A DNA stretch of 64,000 nucleotides from contig CAIIXF020000007.1 of NCBI GenBank assembly GCA_903813345.2, positions 6,515,730 through 6,579,729 on the forward strand, read 5' to 3'. A program made the translations under genes and the position numbers. Under the pieces are notes generated by a model. The model made no database searches and was not told the origin of the DNA. It was given only the letters and a program-made list of their open reading frames with translations. The DNA comes from Owenia fusiformis (lineage: Eukaryota > Annelida > Polychaeta > Sabellida > Oweniidae). Of this stretch, positions 37,295 through 49,795 are shown in pieces. Numbering within the stretch: the first letter of the stretch is position 1; each line of letters begins with the position of its first letter.

Positions 37295-40200
37295 CTGAAA
37301 AATGCAATCAAATATATAAACACGAATCAAAAATGTTTTTCATTTCGGGTAATTTTAGATTCACGATCAAACAATTGCTAATTCCTCGGGCATTTTTTGA
37401 AGATCATATCTGTCGTGTTTTAATCCGTCATGGGATCGGTACTTTTGAATGTGACTATACACGCAACACGACATAATCATGAACGTGCATCCTGATTGAT
37501 GAAACATATAGATAATGGAATGAAAACATGCATTTTGAACAATATATAACCAAGCAGTGTGGGATGTACGAAATAACTTGTATGAAAAAACGTAGGATCA
37601 CGATGCATGGGTGTTTTAATAGAAATGATTGTGTTGCGCTACTTCGAGATGGCCCAACCCCGGGGGCCCAACTATTATTTTAGTCACTCACCTTGAAAAA
37701 CTCTGGATGCTCCATCGAATCTGTCCTTCAGTTTGTGACTGACTACCCTGAATGGAGCCAATTTCTTCCAACACGTCTTCATCGTGCAACTCCCTGACAT
37801 CCCGTGGCATTTGCATTCTTGTCTTAGTTCCTGGATGACCGTCTACAAAACATATATAAGCAAACGTAATTAATGGACGCAATTTTGTATAGTACATTAT
37901 GGTTAATCTGAATCATAGGATTAAATGCTATGCTAAGAACCGATGTGAAAAAGTCATTCCCACCCCGATGGGAATCGAACCCACAACCTCCCGATTGCAT
38001 GTCAGAAGAAGAACTGGTAAGAGAACATCAGTTTAATGAAATATTTGCTGTTTATCAAATAATTATTATACAATTGTTATATATTGTATGTTATGTACTC
38101 TTCAGCAGCAAACTAAATTGTTTTGAAGCATAGTATGATTTAAAATAACTCAAATATGAATTTGGGAAAATATGGTGCATATCTAAGGAAAGAAATCTTA
38201 AAGCAATTTATCAAAAAAGTTCAAAAGATGTTAATGTTCGATTCCTCTCAACTTGATCAATCAGTTTGATAATCGCATAGATCTGCTTGACAAAAATGAT
38301 TAGAGAAATATCGCGTGGAAAATATTGATATAAGAAAATAATAATACAGACAGTTAAACAGTATCTCTTACGCGTCAAAGGCAAGATGAAAGTGAGAGGT
38401 TCCAGCGTGAGTTAAGATAAATTGAAAATGTTCAAACTAATAGCTTCAGTTTAAGGATCCTGTCTGGTATGAGAATAACTATATTGGCGTAAGAAAATAA
38501 TAGTCTTATGAGTCATGGAAATATTACTTTATTCAGTTGAGGCGTACTTAAGTTAAAAATAAGATAAATGCAGTTAACTATAACCCATAAGAAATGAATG
38601 AAAGAATTAAAAGCCAAAAATAAATTGATGTAAACGCAGGGGTCGTATCAAAGTTTCGCATTTTAAACCTCAGTTTGTGAAACGGGCTTTTTGGAAGTGC
38701 AATTTTTTGTTAAAAGACCTATAAAAGAAATCCGTATATTTCTACTTTTTTTATTCAGGGAAATTGACTTTAATCATCCAGCCACACTCGCTATCGTTAA
38801 CATATAGAACTGTAAAGCGAAATACTAGTATATGAGACGGCGCCTTAGTATTGTATCATACAGTACTTGTCTTTTTATATTTGTATTTCTTTTTCAACAG
38901 ACTACAAAAGAAGCCTTTATAAGTTTAACTTAAGTTAGCCACCCAGGGAGGTAGGGTAAGCTGTTTGAAGCAACTTAGAGTCATGTCTCACTGTCACATG
39001 TAAAACATAATCCACTAGATAAAGTGTTAAATCAGCTCTCGTTCTGGAGTAACAGTAGAGCATAACTGACACTCAGTTCAACAGGTATAAAACCATTAAA
39101 AATATATTTATTCGTTTGTGACAAGAAATAAATATATTTAGTGAAAAGGATATACAGTTTGGCCTTAACCACACATAACTTTAAAATCATTATTTCGAGT
39201 GCTAATGTCGACAGTTATCCCTGTGTTTTATGGGCGCACTACAATAACGATGACTTAGGAATGAAAAATTGCGCAGGTAGCTACAATATTCACTATTTGA
39301 CACTTGTTTACTTAGCTGTTGATGATAAAACATAAGGGGCGACCCTCAAAAATTTCCTGATGTTGTATATGTTCTAGTGAGCATTTCCATCCTGTTTTTG
39401 TCCAGAATTGAAGTCTAATATTGACCTAATATGCATTTTTTAAACTATAGAGATAAATAGATAAACATTCAGAAAACAATGGTGTTTTAGATTTCATGTA
39501 AGAAATGCTTAACCGGATCGTTTTTTGTAATAAGTGTCCACGTTTCACATTTAAAATCAAATTAGTCAATAGGAGGTGTATGACGTATTTATTTTAACTT
39601 TAAATACCTTCAAAAGTAGGAAAAGAGAAAGTTTGCGTCACTGAACCAATGCTGAATAGTAACAGGTTTATAACACGGAAATCTGCACTTTAACTCCTAT
39701 TGGTTTCGAACTATTGTGTTTGGAGTGCCTATATGCATGAATCAAACAATTAAAGCATTCCTTAGCTCCATATGAGCCATATCGCATTTGGAGCCTTATT
39801 ACGACCGTTCCTTTATAATCGGACATTAGTATTGTTGTCGATGAGCTCGTTAACAGTCTTTTTATTTCAGAGATAATGTGCCATCAATTAGTAAATGGTT
39901 TCTCGAGTACATGTGAAAAGTTTCGGTAAATCACCAAAAAGTAGTTCCATATGAATTATCGTGTGTGCCTTATTGGGTGTATATACCACCCATAGTCTGG
40001 GTGGTGAGTTACTGGAAACATATCTTAATTATAGTCTTTTATACGCCATGCGACAATACCACCCGCCCCTGAAATCCTAAACGTCGCCAGGTATGATAAA
40101 ATGTGAAAATACTAAAAAAAGATACGACGAATATATCACAAACTAAATTGTAATAACATGTTTAAATAAGGTTCTGTCAAGTAGTCTGTTTTTCTTAGCT

Positions 40201-43200
40201 CTTAACCTCTGGCTCCTGTTGATTATATGAGTCTAGCACCTCACGAGTTGAATATATAACAGATTATAATATTTGTAGGATAGATTTAACAACTTAACTT
40301 ATTTTCAATGAATTAAGAACAATTTTAAGAAAACTGAGAAATCAAAACGCCCCTTGGTATTTTCCGGGGGTATTTTACGCTGTTCCAAGGAGTGATGATA
40401 ACTTTTTTAATTGATCACATTATTTTGGCTATATATCACATAGGTTGTCTTTGATGCATTCTATTAAAATTTGAACAAGGACAAGAGAAATACATTTAAC
40501 ATTCCATAAATCTCTTAAGAAAACTTTGGACGATGGTGAATAAAGTGAAATTCAATTTAATGAACAATTACTGCCTATGCCTAAGGGAATACAGGAGTGG
40601 TATCAAAGGATCCTCATAACACCCGTTAATTATCTATTGATATTAATTGTGATTTATATGTTTGGGGGTCGAGCTAAAATGTCTCATTTCGTACTTCAGT
40701 ACTTGCAGATCAAAGAACCTAAACAATATCTTTACAAATTTTGTTTTGTATTATTTTCTTTTTCAAACATTTTTTATTAAGATTGTAGTCGTTCAATAAT
40801 CACTGATGTTAGTGAAAACTATGATTTATTTATTATTTTCCCATTGCACTGTTCTAGCGGTGCCCAAAGTCAACTATTTCGACATTAACTGTATGCAAAT
40901 TATTTTGAGTGGGTCATTCTGGATGGAGTGATGGTAATTCAGTTTTTATGCAACAGATGTCAAGAGATATTGAAATTCGTATTCTGCAAATTCATAGCTT
41001 TTTATATCTGAAACGCTGTTTTTATATTCCCATAACTCCAAATATACAGTATCTCTGGATAGAACGAATACTGACGGTGGTCCAAATCTGCCCTAGGCAA
41101 GTCATAAGCGACAATGACCAAGAACGGTAAATTCCTTTGAAATGACCACGCCCCGAACACCAAACATCTCCTCAAAGGATAAGCAAATTAGATATTAGAA
41201 TATCAACATAAAACTCAAATAAATTATTCCCAACTTCTAATTGTTTCACACGCGCCAACGAATAATAGAGCACTAACTGGTAATTATTTCAAAATGCCCA
41301 TCGGCACTTTATTAATAGAATATTCTCTTTAGTAGGAAGTGTTGGTAATCGTAACTATGGACACACTGAATGAATGTATAAATTATAGAGGTATAACTCC
41401 GAAGAATTTTCGATTGAGCGGACTATAGGCCAACCATGTTCACTCCGTAAATTTGATATTATCGAAGAGTTTCGGGCAAGATTGTATTTTGTACTATTCT
41501 TACAGTATTTGAACATTTACTTACCGTTCTTCCTGCCTCGTTGTTATGGAGATTCATCATACACCTTAAATCTCGCCCTTTCTCGACAACATCGATAAAA
41601 TCTTGCGAGAAATCATAGCCAAAGTCTGCGTTGTCGCTACAGCCTCCCCATTCCCAGTTTTGGCCTCCTATGGTGTTTTGAGGGGTGTAATCACAGCTGC
41701 AGGTGTATACGCTGCCGTCGCTGCAAGACTGTGCTACTGTATGCGATATAGCTGCACTGGTGATGGCATAGATAAACGCTGTCTCTCGGCATCCTGGAAG
41801 GTCAAGGTCAAATTTAAAACAAATTAAAAAAACAGTTGTCATAAATGGAAACTTACCTATTTTGACTTGTGATTAAGGCCAAGTCTAACAGTGAATATTA
41901 GGCCTCTTGAATAATACCTTGTGTATGTATTGGGCCTCAATTGTCATTAGGCCATGTTAATATTCGGCATATATATTTGGCACATATAGTGGAGGTTAGC
42001 ATATGAATCGTTTAGCAAATATTACCCGGCCTAGTTAGTTTTGTATTTGACTTAAATTGGGCCAAGTCGGTACTGGGCCAAGTAAATGGTTGGTATTGTA
42101 AATTAAGGACCTAGTTTATCCGTGGCCTCGAAATTGTTGCAATACCATGTTTGGCCTTATCGTAAATGAAACCCCCCACACTTAGCTATACATGATCTCA
42201 CGGGAAGTCCTTGGCAACACACAATTAACCTAAGTCTGTAAGTGTTATTTTAGTGAATTTAAAAAACATTTTTCCTTTGTGCATGTATTTACGAGTTAAC
42301 TTGGTTACTGCTTTTATTGGGATTTTACTAGATGTCATATTGTGGTTTATCCCGATTTTAAATATTGCGTGGCGTGGATTAACTTTGAAATTTCTCACGC
42401 TATATTTGAAAAAGACACCGACATCCAAACCAACCATTGACAAAAAAATATTGCTAAAATACTAGGTACCGCAACCCTATGTGAATAACCCTGCGAGCTT
42501 AGGAGTATAATCACGGCATTATAGTTGAAAATAATGAGAAAAATACAAACTGTTTGGATAATAACATATCATCAGATGTAAAGAAATATCTGTTTTATAA
42601 GAATATTCGTATGTTTAGCCCTCGGGTGTTGAGGATACTGAAAGTGGTAGTGAAATCAATTAGTAGATTTTCACTTGTTTATGACTTTTCACCTCAATTG
42701 CAAAACTCTTCCAAATAAATACCCAAATAGTTGTAAATATCATCGTTTTCTCTCTGATACGGATAGGCGCATTAGTTATTATAACATTTTTACCATGCTT
42801 GGTGTGTACTTCACGCGTCGATCTGCAATGTTTTTATATGTAATATCAGGTTTGGAGAGGAAAGTGACAGAGGATAATGACAATGTTTGAACGGGGATGC
42901 GTTGCGACTTGACTAAGATAAATAGAATCTTTTATAGTGCACCGGGGTGTAAACTCTCCAAACTATGCGACTCAACTTGTCGTTATACTACCAACTGTTT
43001 AATCTTTTACTTTCTCTCTCTAATGCTTAAATGATGATATATCATGACCAAACGGTGGCTTTTCATTCAGCATGCATGTTAGAATAAAGCAACCTTTTGT
43101 GAAAGAATCACATCCATCAAAGAGGTAGCTCTATGTTAAATTGTTTTGTAAAAATAAGAGAAAAACATTAAATAAAAAGGTGTAATGAAACGGAGTCTAT

Positions 43201-46200
43201 AGTTTGTAAAGTTTATCAAATCGTAACGAGCAGGTTATCGGGCACTTGACTCAAACCGACACATTAAAAAGAACTCCCCTGGAAACGTTAAGGTCAATAG
43301 TGGCCATTTCAAAGACAGAGATAGATTTTTAATGTGAAGAATAAAAGGGAAATGATGAAGTCACATTAAAATGAAAAGGGAACTGGAAAAGTGATGTCAA
43401 AGTGACAAACGACCATCTCCAATAGAATATTCATCTCGATTCCCGGACCTCTTGCATAAATGATGCTTTATAAAAGCATGTTGGCCATTGAATGTTGTGC
43501 AACTTTGTACGTTTTCTGGTACACACATAATCTTGCTTTGGTGATTCTTCGGTCCCCACGCCTTAAATCTATTTCCCTATCGAGATATCTAAAAAACTAG
43601 GGGTTGTCTACTCTAGAGTGACCAGGTAAAAATGATTAACATTTCGAGGCTTCACCATTTATTCTTCTACAAGTAGCGTTCCTACAAGTGCCGTGCCGTT
43701 TGTGCCTCTTTGCTTTCAGGTTTTCTGTATCTATAAAGTGCTAAAATAAGGAGCTTCCAGGAAAACTTACCATCATATAATATTTTGCCAAAAACGTTAT
43801 CTTCTTTGTCATCGGTTGGACAATTCCAGCGACGATTTTTGAACTGGTAAGCGCATTCATCGATGGCGACTTTGGCTCCCTTTGCCACTGCTAAAATGGT
43901 TCCCGGGTTCTTGGTGACTAGTCTGCGCTGCTTGCGCGTGAGGGGCTGAAGACTGGGGTTTATGTACATGGGTGCGGACGGGTTGAGAACACTATTAGTG
44001 TGGACCTTTGCTGGTAGGAGACCTGTAAGACCCAAGCTCCTGAAAACAGAATGGAATATAACATTAATTCAAAGATTTTACAAATAATAAAGAATTTGCC
44101 CGTGTCTTTGAACATTTAGAGATGTATTTTTATTTCTTCCTGCTATACGGAATATAATTATCAATTCAAAGATTTTACAAATAATAAAGAATTTGCTTGT
44201 GGCTTTGAAGATTTAGAGATTTATTTTTACTTCTTCCTGCTTTACGGAATATTAATATTAATTCAAAGATTTTACAAATAATATATGGAAATACACTTCG
44301 AGCAATTTGACTTCTAGAGTTGTCTTTTAAAATACCTAATATGCCGATGTATCTCAATAATGTGTCGGATTTCAATTCATAAGCTTGAATTGCATTTTGA
44401 TCGGACAAATCTAATATTTAACGTTTCATCATGTGTGTGTTCTTAATGATTTATTTATTCAATTAATGATTGGTTAAATTATTGTTTCATTTATTAATTT
44501 GGTATATTATTTGATGAAATATCTTTATATATACATGACATTATGGTAGTTGTACATTTAATGTCCTGTTTTTCGTATCAAATGTTATTGCTCTCAACTG
44601 TTGCTCATTGCGTTTTCTTTAACAATTTGAATAAATGAAATAATTTTTCATAATACAAAAGATATGTCATAATTAGAATAATGATTTCCTTATTTTTGAA
44701 AAATCTGCGTAGGAGACAACAAAAGAGTTTGACTTTGTTCTTCCTCCTATTTAGACCATTGAGAGATGCAATGACATCGTACACATTCCAAGAATCATGT
44801 TGGTTAATAATCGGAAATACAGCAATAATTATGTGGAGCTGATTTTGGTTTTCTCGTAACCTTTCTATCAATTTGTCTTGATGACACTACGTACGTTAAA
44901 ATTCATATCCCCAGAAATGCAAGAATTCTGAAGTGATCCCTTTTGACAGTTGCTTATATGGGTATAGTTAAATGGGATTATATGTACGTTTGATTGTCAC
45001 TGATTCACCATCCTTGGGCCATCTTCGACTTCCTAAAATATTCCAAGCCAGGAAAACTTTGGATAGATGTGACAAGGATGAATCATGAGTTTTAAAAAGT
45101 TACTGAATGCCCCCCCCCCCCCCCGTCCTCTTAACAAATACTGCCCCACTAGAAAGCTGAGAATTTGTATCTGACCAATGTCTGACCAAATAGCTATCTA
45201 TCATGGACCATTGTTCCGTATGGCCCTTCAATTAGCATATGGCACATAACGACGAGTGGACAATCGTTTTGCCCATTATGATCCTTAATCGATCTGCTGT
45301 TACCACTTGGGTAATGACCACTTGATTCGACACTGTCTGGAAACACTATGGGAATTGTTCTTGACATGTCAATCCAGCGCCGGGGTACCAATAGGCTGAC
45401 ATTGAGTACACTGACCCTGTTCAAAGCGCATTGGGAATCGGTCCATGATCCAAGTGCCATTCCTTCTTTAATATCATAATTTCGATATTCCCCATGAGAT
45501 TTGATTTTTCGAATGAATATACGAAAATGTATATATAATGCTAATTATAACGTATTATAATGCTCGAAAATAAAAGATTTAAAAAGATCTTGAAGCGAAA
45601 TCTCTCATACTAAATTGGGATATCTATTGATTTGTATTGATGTTGTCTTAATGGACTATTTGTCTGTCGTGGTTTGAATATTTGTTTAATACATATTAAT
45701 TAGATATGTTTTAAATACGTTATATTAAATTGTGAGCATAAATCTTTTATAACCTGAAATGAACTGAACTAAATCCGTATCGACCACTCTTTCCAAGAAA
45801 ATAATATTTGAAAAGTATCTATCCTTGCCTACGGGTCAAGATAGAACTTGTTCTTATCTGAAGCAATCTGAGATAAGCCAAATAATCTCTGAATATTGGT
45901 ACACTCCCCTCAAAAAGTTTGGCAAACCAACATCTCTTTTAGACCATATTAATGCCTGTTTATGTTTGGCAATTTTAGAAAATACATTTAGTTATTTTTG
46001 AGATGAGAAAAGTATGAAAACATAAACAGTTTTTTTACATTATATCTATCCATGGACCATATGGCCACACTTTTGAGGTGCGTGTAACATGTTTACCTTC
46101 AATTTAAAGCTACATTCTTGTGTTCGAGTCCTACACATTATAAACCAATTCAGTTATCAAAAGTATGTTCACTGAATTATTTTCAATTGTTGAAATATTG

Positions 46201-47641
46201 TGTTATTTAAACGCAGGTATTGATTGTTTGTTGAACTGTTTGTTTACTTGTTATAATTCAGGATTATCTTAAGATTAAAGAAATCATTTGAAAACAAATG
46301 TCTAAATCAGGTAAACAAGGAAAATATTTATATCACGTATCAGACAAAATGTGAACAATTGATAATCAGAATGGGAAGTGACTGAACCGCTTCCCTTCGA
46401 TTTTCGGGGTGGAAAGCTCGAACTAATTGTTCGGTAATATTGAAAAATGTTATATTTCTTCCAAGTTCTTAATATTAATACCGACTTACTATGGCAAAGG
46501 CAAAGGGTTTCGACTCTCTTCATATAGACTCGCATAACTTGAAATAGGTCGACATGCAAAGCACCCACTCCAAAGATAATTGATCAACAATTTGCGCAGT
46601 TTGCATCTGCATAGACAGAGGAACATTTTATTCAATATTCTTTGAAAAGTTATTAAAAAATATAAATGTTGATGCATACGTTTTACACCAACGTCAATGA
46701 AAAATTCAAACGCCTCGTATTTCAAAGACTTTCAGGTAAGTTTACTTAACAACTTCTCGATGATATTTGAAGTAATATGTTAATAAAAAGAAAAAAAATT
46801 GACTCATTTTTATATTTTTCAACAAGTTTAGGAGTTGCTATTTTTATCGATACGATAGTTCCTGTCGGCAACTAAGGTATATTGTCCAACATTCAGCACA
46901 ACGTACAAAAGATAGGCAAGAGTTTAGGGAAAACATCTGGCAACTCATCGGAATAATCCAAATCAAAGAAATAGCGAACATATTGGTCGGACGATGACAA
47001 AGCTTGGATTGAAATAAGATTTCAAGTTGTGTTTGTTGAACATCACAAGAGGAGTGAAGTTACAGACTTAAGATAGATGATTGAGAGCTAGATCTATGGC
47101 AAACATGCTGTTTGGTCTCAGAAATGTTTATGTATGGTTTACAAAATGTTTAGATCCTCGCAGCCATATTGGTAAATGTTCAAAGACTACAAAAGGCCCT
47201 GAAGTATCCAACACCATTTTTCTTGAGATATTAGTAGAAACTAAGATTTTGAGATTACAAATTTAGTCGACCTCCCAAACTGATATTTTTTTAAAAAACA
47301 GGCCTTAATTGTAAAATCGATTCTGGATTAGTATATAATAACGTATATGATTACATACATAGACAGGTGAAAATGTAAATTGAGCAGTATCGTAATCATA
47401 AAAGATTTCGAACTGTTGAAATGATATCATAAAAATTTCAACTTAAAATAAAACCTCAGTGAATGACTAAACTTACTATTATTAATATTTCTATTAATTT
47501 AAATTTCATTTATATAAATTTTAAAAGTTTTACTTACCACCATTTGATACCTCGTACACGATTTTTCTTGCCTTGTTGACTGTTAAAAGGTTGTGATAAC
47601 AGTAAAAGAGCTATTAGTACAAAGTTAGTGATAAAGTTCAT
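36951..47641 (-). CDS. Wnt1: Wnt1 (wingless) secreted signalling protein, complete, 5 coding exons
   Basis: Wnt1 is a lipid-modified secreted ligand that acts through Frizzled/LRP6 and beta-catenin. The coding order is 47641-47538, 44039-43771, 41793-41525, 37842-37692 and 37294-36951, in frame throughout: 378 codons plus TGA, close to the usual ~370. Residues 1-21 are a signal peptide ([17 protein letters not shown]). Diagnostic motifs follow: [51 protein letters not shown], then [10 protein letters not shown]. In the last, Ser at about residue 230 is the expected Porcupine acylation site. The C-terminal domain has [11 protein letters not shown] and [10 protein letters not shown], with an NCT glycosylation sequon. 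The arginine/serine-rich linker (about 266-278) is variable in the family. The orthology call rests on WGGCSDN, NNEAGRT and the CNCTFHWCC ending. It lies directly downstream of Wnt9 on the same strand. Confidence 0.97.
37692..37842 (-). CDS. Wnt1: Wnt1 coding exon 4 (acylation-site hairpin)
   Basis: 151 nt, acceptor tatgttttgtag, donor CAAG|gtgagt. It encodes [19 protein letters not shown] followed by [13 protein letters not shown], the palmitoleoylated loop of the N-terminal domain. Confidence 0.97.
37843..41524. other. Wnt1: Wnt1 intron 3
   Basis: 3.7 kb with no nested gene seen. It contains the tRNA-like fragment at 37957-38005 and a small stem, accaccca/tgggtggt, at about 39986-40004. 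Confidence 0.6.
37957..38005 (-). repeat. tRNA-like (SINE) fragment
   Basis: On the minus strand, GTGGGTTCGATTCCCATC forms a T-arm (GGGTTCGATTCCC at 37982-37970) preceded by gcatgcaatcgggaggtt-like sequence. There is no full cloverleaf, so it is read as a fragment of a tRNA-derived SINE, not a tRNA gene. Confidence 0.5.
41525..41793 (-). CDS. Wnt1: Wnt1 coding exon 3
   Basis: 269 nt, acceptor gaccttccag, donor ACG|gtaagt (phase 0). It encodes [18 protein letters not shown], the [13 protein letters not shown] pair, WEWGGCSDN and [10 protein letters not shown] cysteine at LRCMMN replaces the aromatic residue usual in Wnt1. Confidence 0.97.
41794..43770. other. Wnt1: Wnt1 intron 2
   Basis: 2.0 kb. 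From about 41876 to 42130, ggcc-containing short motifs (ttaggcc, tgggccaag) recur irregularly every 20-40 bp, like a decayed minisatellite. A tataaaagc within a small palindrome lies near 43468. No other gene. Confidence 0.55.
43771..44039 (-). CDS. Wnt1: Wnt1 coding exon 2
   Basis: 269 nt, acceptor ctgttttcag, donor GATG|gtaagt. It encodes the LTRKQRRLV helix, [19 protein letters not shown] and RRWNCP, then FGKILYD. Two conserved cysteines. Confidence 0.96.
44040..47537. other. Wnt1: Wnt1 intron 1
   Basis: 3.5 kb. Includes the tandem repeat at 44062-44290 and a 15-C run at 45110-45124. Minus ORFs at 44605, 45194, 46302 and 46489 have no recognised domain. Confidence 0.55.
44062..44290. repeat. 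~97-bp tandem duplication next to the exon 2 acceptor
   Basis: Copies begin near 44064, 44161 and 44258 (partial) with ttcaaagattttacaaataa. It starts about 24 bases upstream of the Wnt1 exon 2 acceptor on the transcribed strand, so it borders the branch-point region. Confidence 0.85.
47538..47641 (-). CDS. Wnt1: Wnt1 coding exon 1 (signal peptide)
   Basis: ATG at 47641-47639; 34 codons, [20 protein letters not shown] then [14 protein letters not shown], ending in phase 2 at TG|gtaagt. The hydrophobic N-terminus and the basic GIKWW that follows fit Wnt1 (vertebrate GRWWGI). No in-frame upstream ATG was seen nearby. Confidence 0.88.
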
Positions 47642-49407
47642 GTTAGGTTTTTTGTATAAAAAAATATATCATACAATATGAATATACTGAATCTACATAT
47701 ATGTATGTAGTTGTTTGTGTATTTTATTCACATGAAGTGCCTCTCGTCTCCTAGCCAGTGCATCCAACTGAATTTCATTTTATAATCCATCTCCATTTGT
47801 TTTTATATATCCATTTGTAGTCATTAATGATTCGAAATGTTTCACAAAGTCGTTAAATCACTAAATGTGGTGCAAACCCTGAAGAACGTTTTCATTTGGA
47901 TGTTGCTGGATGTTGTTGAGCCCATTCGAGTGTGGAAAGTAAATTGTCAATTGCCCTTTCCGGTACCGGGGACCGATCATTTTGAGCACGGCGGGGATTT
48001 GGAAGTGTTGATATAATAGACTTAGTTGATTTTAATCTGTTAGAATATGTTAGACAGAGAGAATCCTGTTGAAAAATTAATCTTTTATTGAGTATCAGAC
48101 TTAATAATACATCCAAAAGACAAATATTTTTAAATAGCGATTGTTTCTCATTCACGTTTCTAGAGTTTTGAGCTAGATCTATAGAATTCGCAAGAGGCTT
48201 TATTCATAATGGTAGGTCATAATTTAGATAGATCCCGGGGATGTACAGGGGGAATTTGACAGGTCCCCCTTCGGATGACCACCGTCGGTGATTCGCCATT
48301 CACACGGCATTGGTCATTGATGTGAATGTGGGATTGGAGTTATTTCAATTGTCCGAACCCCTGGGCTAGTAAACATACCGGTAAACAGGCTTTCAACACA
48401 TGTAAACTCTAATTTAATTCGACAGGCCAAAATTAGTGAAAAACTGAAGAAGAATGGTGATTCTATTGAAACGTGGCGACAAAATATCTGGACGATAATA
48501 CAATGATAGTTCAATGATTATGCAATGGTGAATGAATACCCAGTGAAGCTTGTAGATTGGTCAGCTATTTGCGCATCTGCAATCATATCAATTGTACGGT
48601 ATATTTGATGACACATAAGATATGCAATGATCATGTTTGTTACCAGTTGTGAAAATAAAAAATATCTTAAACGAAATCAAGCGATTTGTTTCGATGGTAA
48701 TCGTTCTTTCTTTTGAAGTTTAACTGTCATTATATGACCCTAGGCAGTAAAATGGTACTTTGGAATGCTTCCTTCAGAAATCTAGTGAACGCAAAATTGA
48801 AATGAATTTGTCCATTTTGGCCAATTGAGTCAATTTATGGAGATTTTATGTCAATCATTCATCTATTATAGACTGGCCACCTTTAAGTTATAAAATAATT
48901 ATTTCTACTTATCCTTTGTAAATGAAGTCACAATATGTCAGTGTGAGTATCAGTAAGTGAAGCATTAATGTAATGACAATGAACTATGTCACTCAACCCT
49001 CATTTTGATGTTTGTATCATTCACGACACAGGCCATTACTATTGTCAGCATTTGTAAAATATCGTACATAAATGTATATAGGAATACAATAAACAATCCA
49101 ATACAATTTTCCAGATTATTAAGAATCATGACATTTGTCATCTTTGGAATGTGATGTTGATGACATCACATTTTAAACACCTTTAAAATAAAATACATAT
49201 ATATTTGTGCTCTGAGGCTAAAATGAATTCTATGGACATTGTTGATTGAAAAGTTCAGTTATTCCAACCCAATACACTCCCCTTAAAAAGCTTGGTAACT
49301 CATATTCCTCATTTGATAGCATGTTAAAATCATGTTAAGTACCATTTGATTTTTTCCTCAATGACAATGCTTGGACCAATTATGAATTTTTGAAAATCGC
49401 CAAACAG

Positions 49408-49550
49408 GGACACATGGTACAATTGGGCAATCGGGTGAGAGTGTATCTCGAAAAGTCGACATCGAAGTAGATTTAACACATGGTCCATTTGGGCAATCGG
49501 GTGGGAGTGTATCTTGTAAAGTCGACACTGAAGTACACATGGTCCAATGG
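49408..49550. repeat. Two-copy tandem repeat, ~70 bp
   Basis: The unit has ttgggcaatcgggtg followed by gagtgtatct and aaagtcgaca, and is present twice in tandem, abutting the left edge of the 49551 dispersed repeat. Confidence 0.8.
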
Positions 49551-49795
49551 ACAAGATGCAAGTAGAAATAATCTTGATTTACGTCATCGAAAATTCAAAA
49601 TTCAAGCAAAGTGATGTCATATTTGGAATCTACATGTAAAATTACATCTAGAAATGTGGTTTTGAAAAGAGTTCATCAACTTTGAAAATTTGATTTTCTT
49701 TGGAAATGTGATTTCTAAGTCGGGAGATTACCCATTAACATGTTGGAAAATTACAAAAAGTGAAATATATTTTCTTGTGTTGGGCAGATAATCTA
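49551..49795. repeat. Dispersed repeat, copy 2 (partner 26518-26760)
   Basis: Same orientation as copy 1, clear base-by-base similarity over ~240 bp (gtagaaataatcttgattta; acatctagaaatgtggttt). Confidence 0.75.

Noticed and set aside
37957-38005. Functional tRNA gene
   Set aside because: Only a T-arm-like segment is present; no acceptor stem or anticodon arm could be folded.
43461-43480. TATA box (tataaaagc) as an internal promoter in Wnt1 intron 2
   Set aside because: It is part of a small palindrome (atgctttataaaagcat) with no initiator or downstream exon.
45194-45460. 88-residue minus frame in Wnt1 intron 1
   Set aside because: No family resemblance; not needed by the Wnt1 reading frame.
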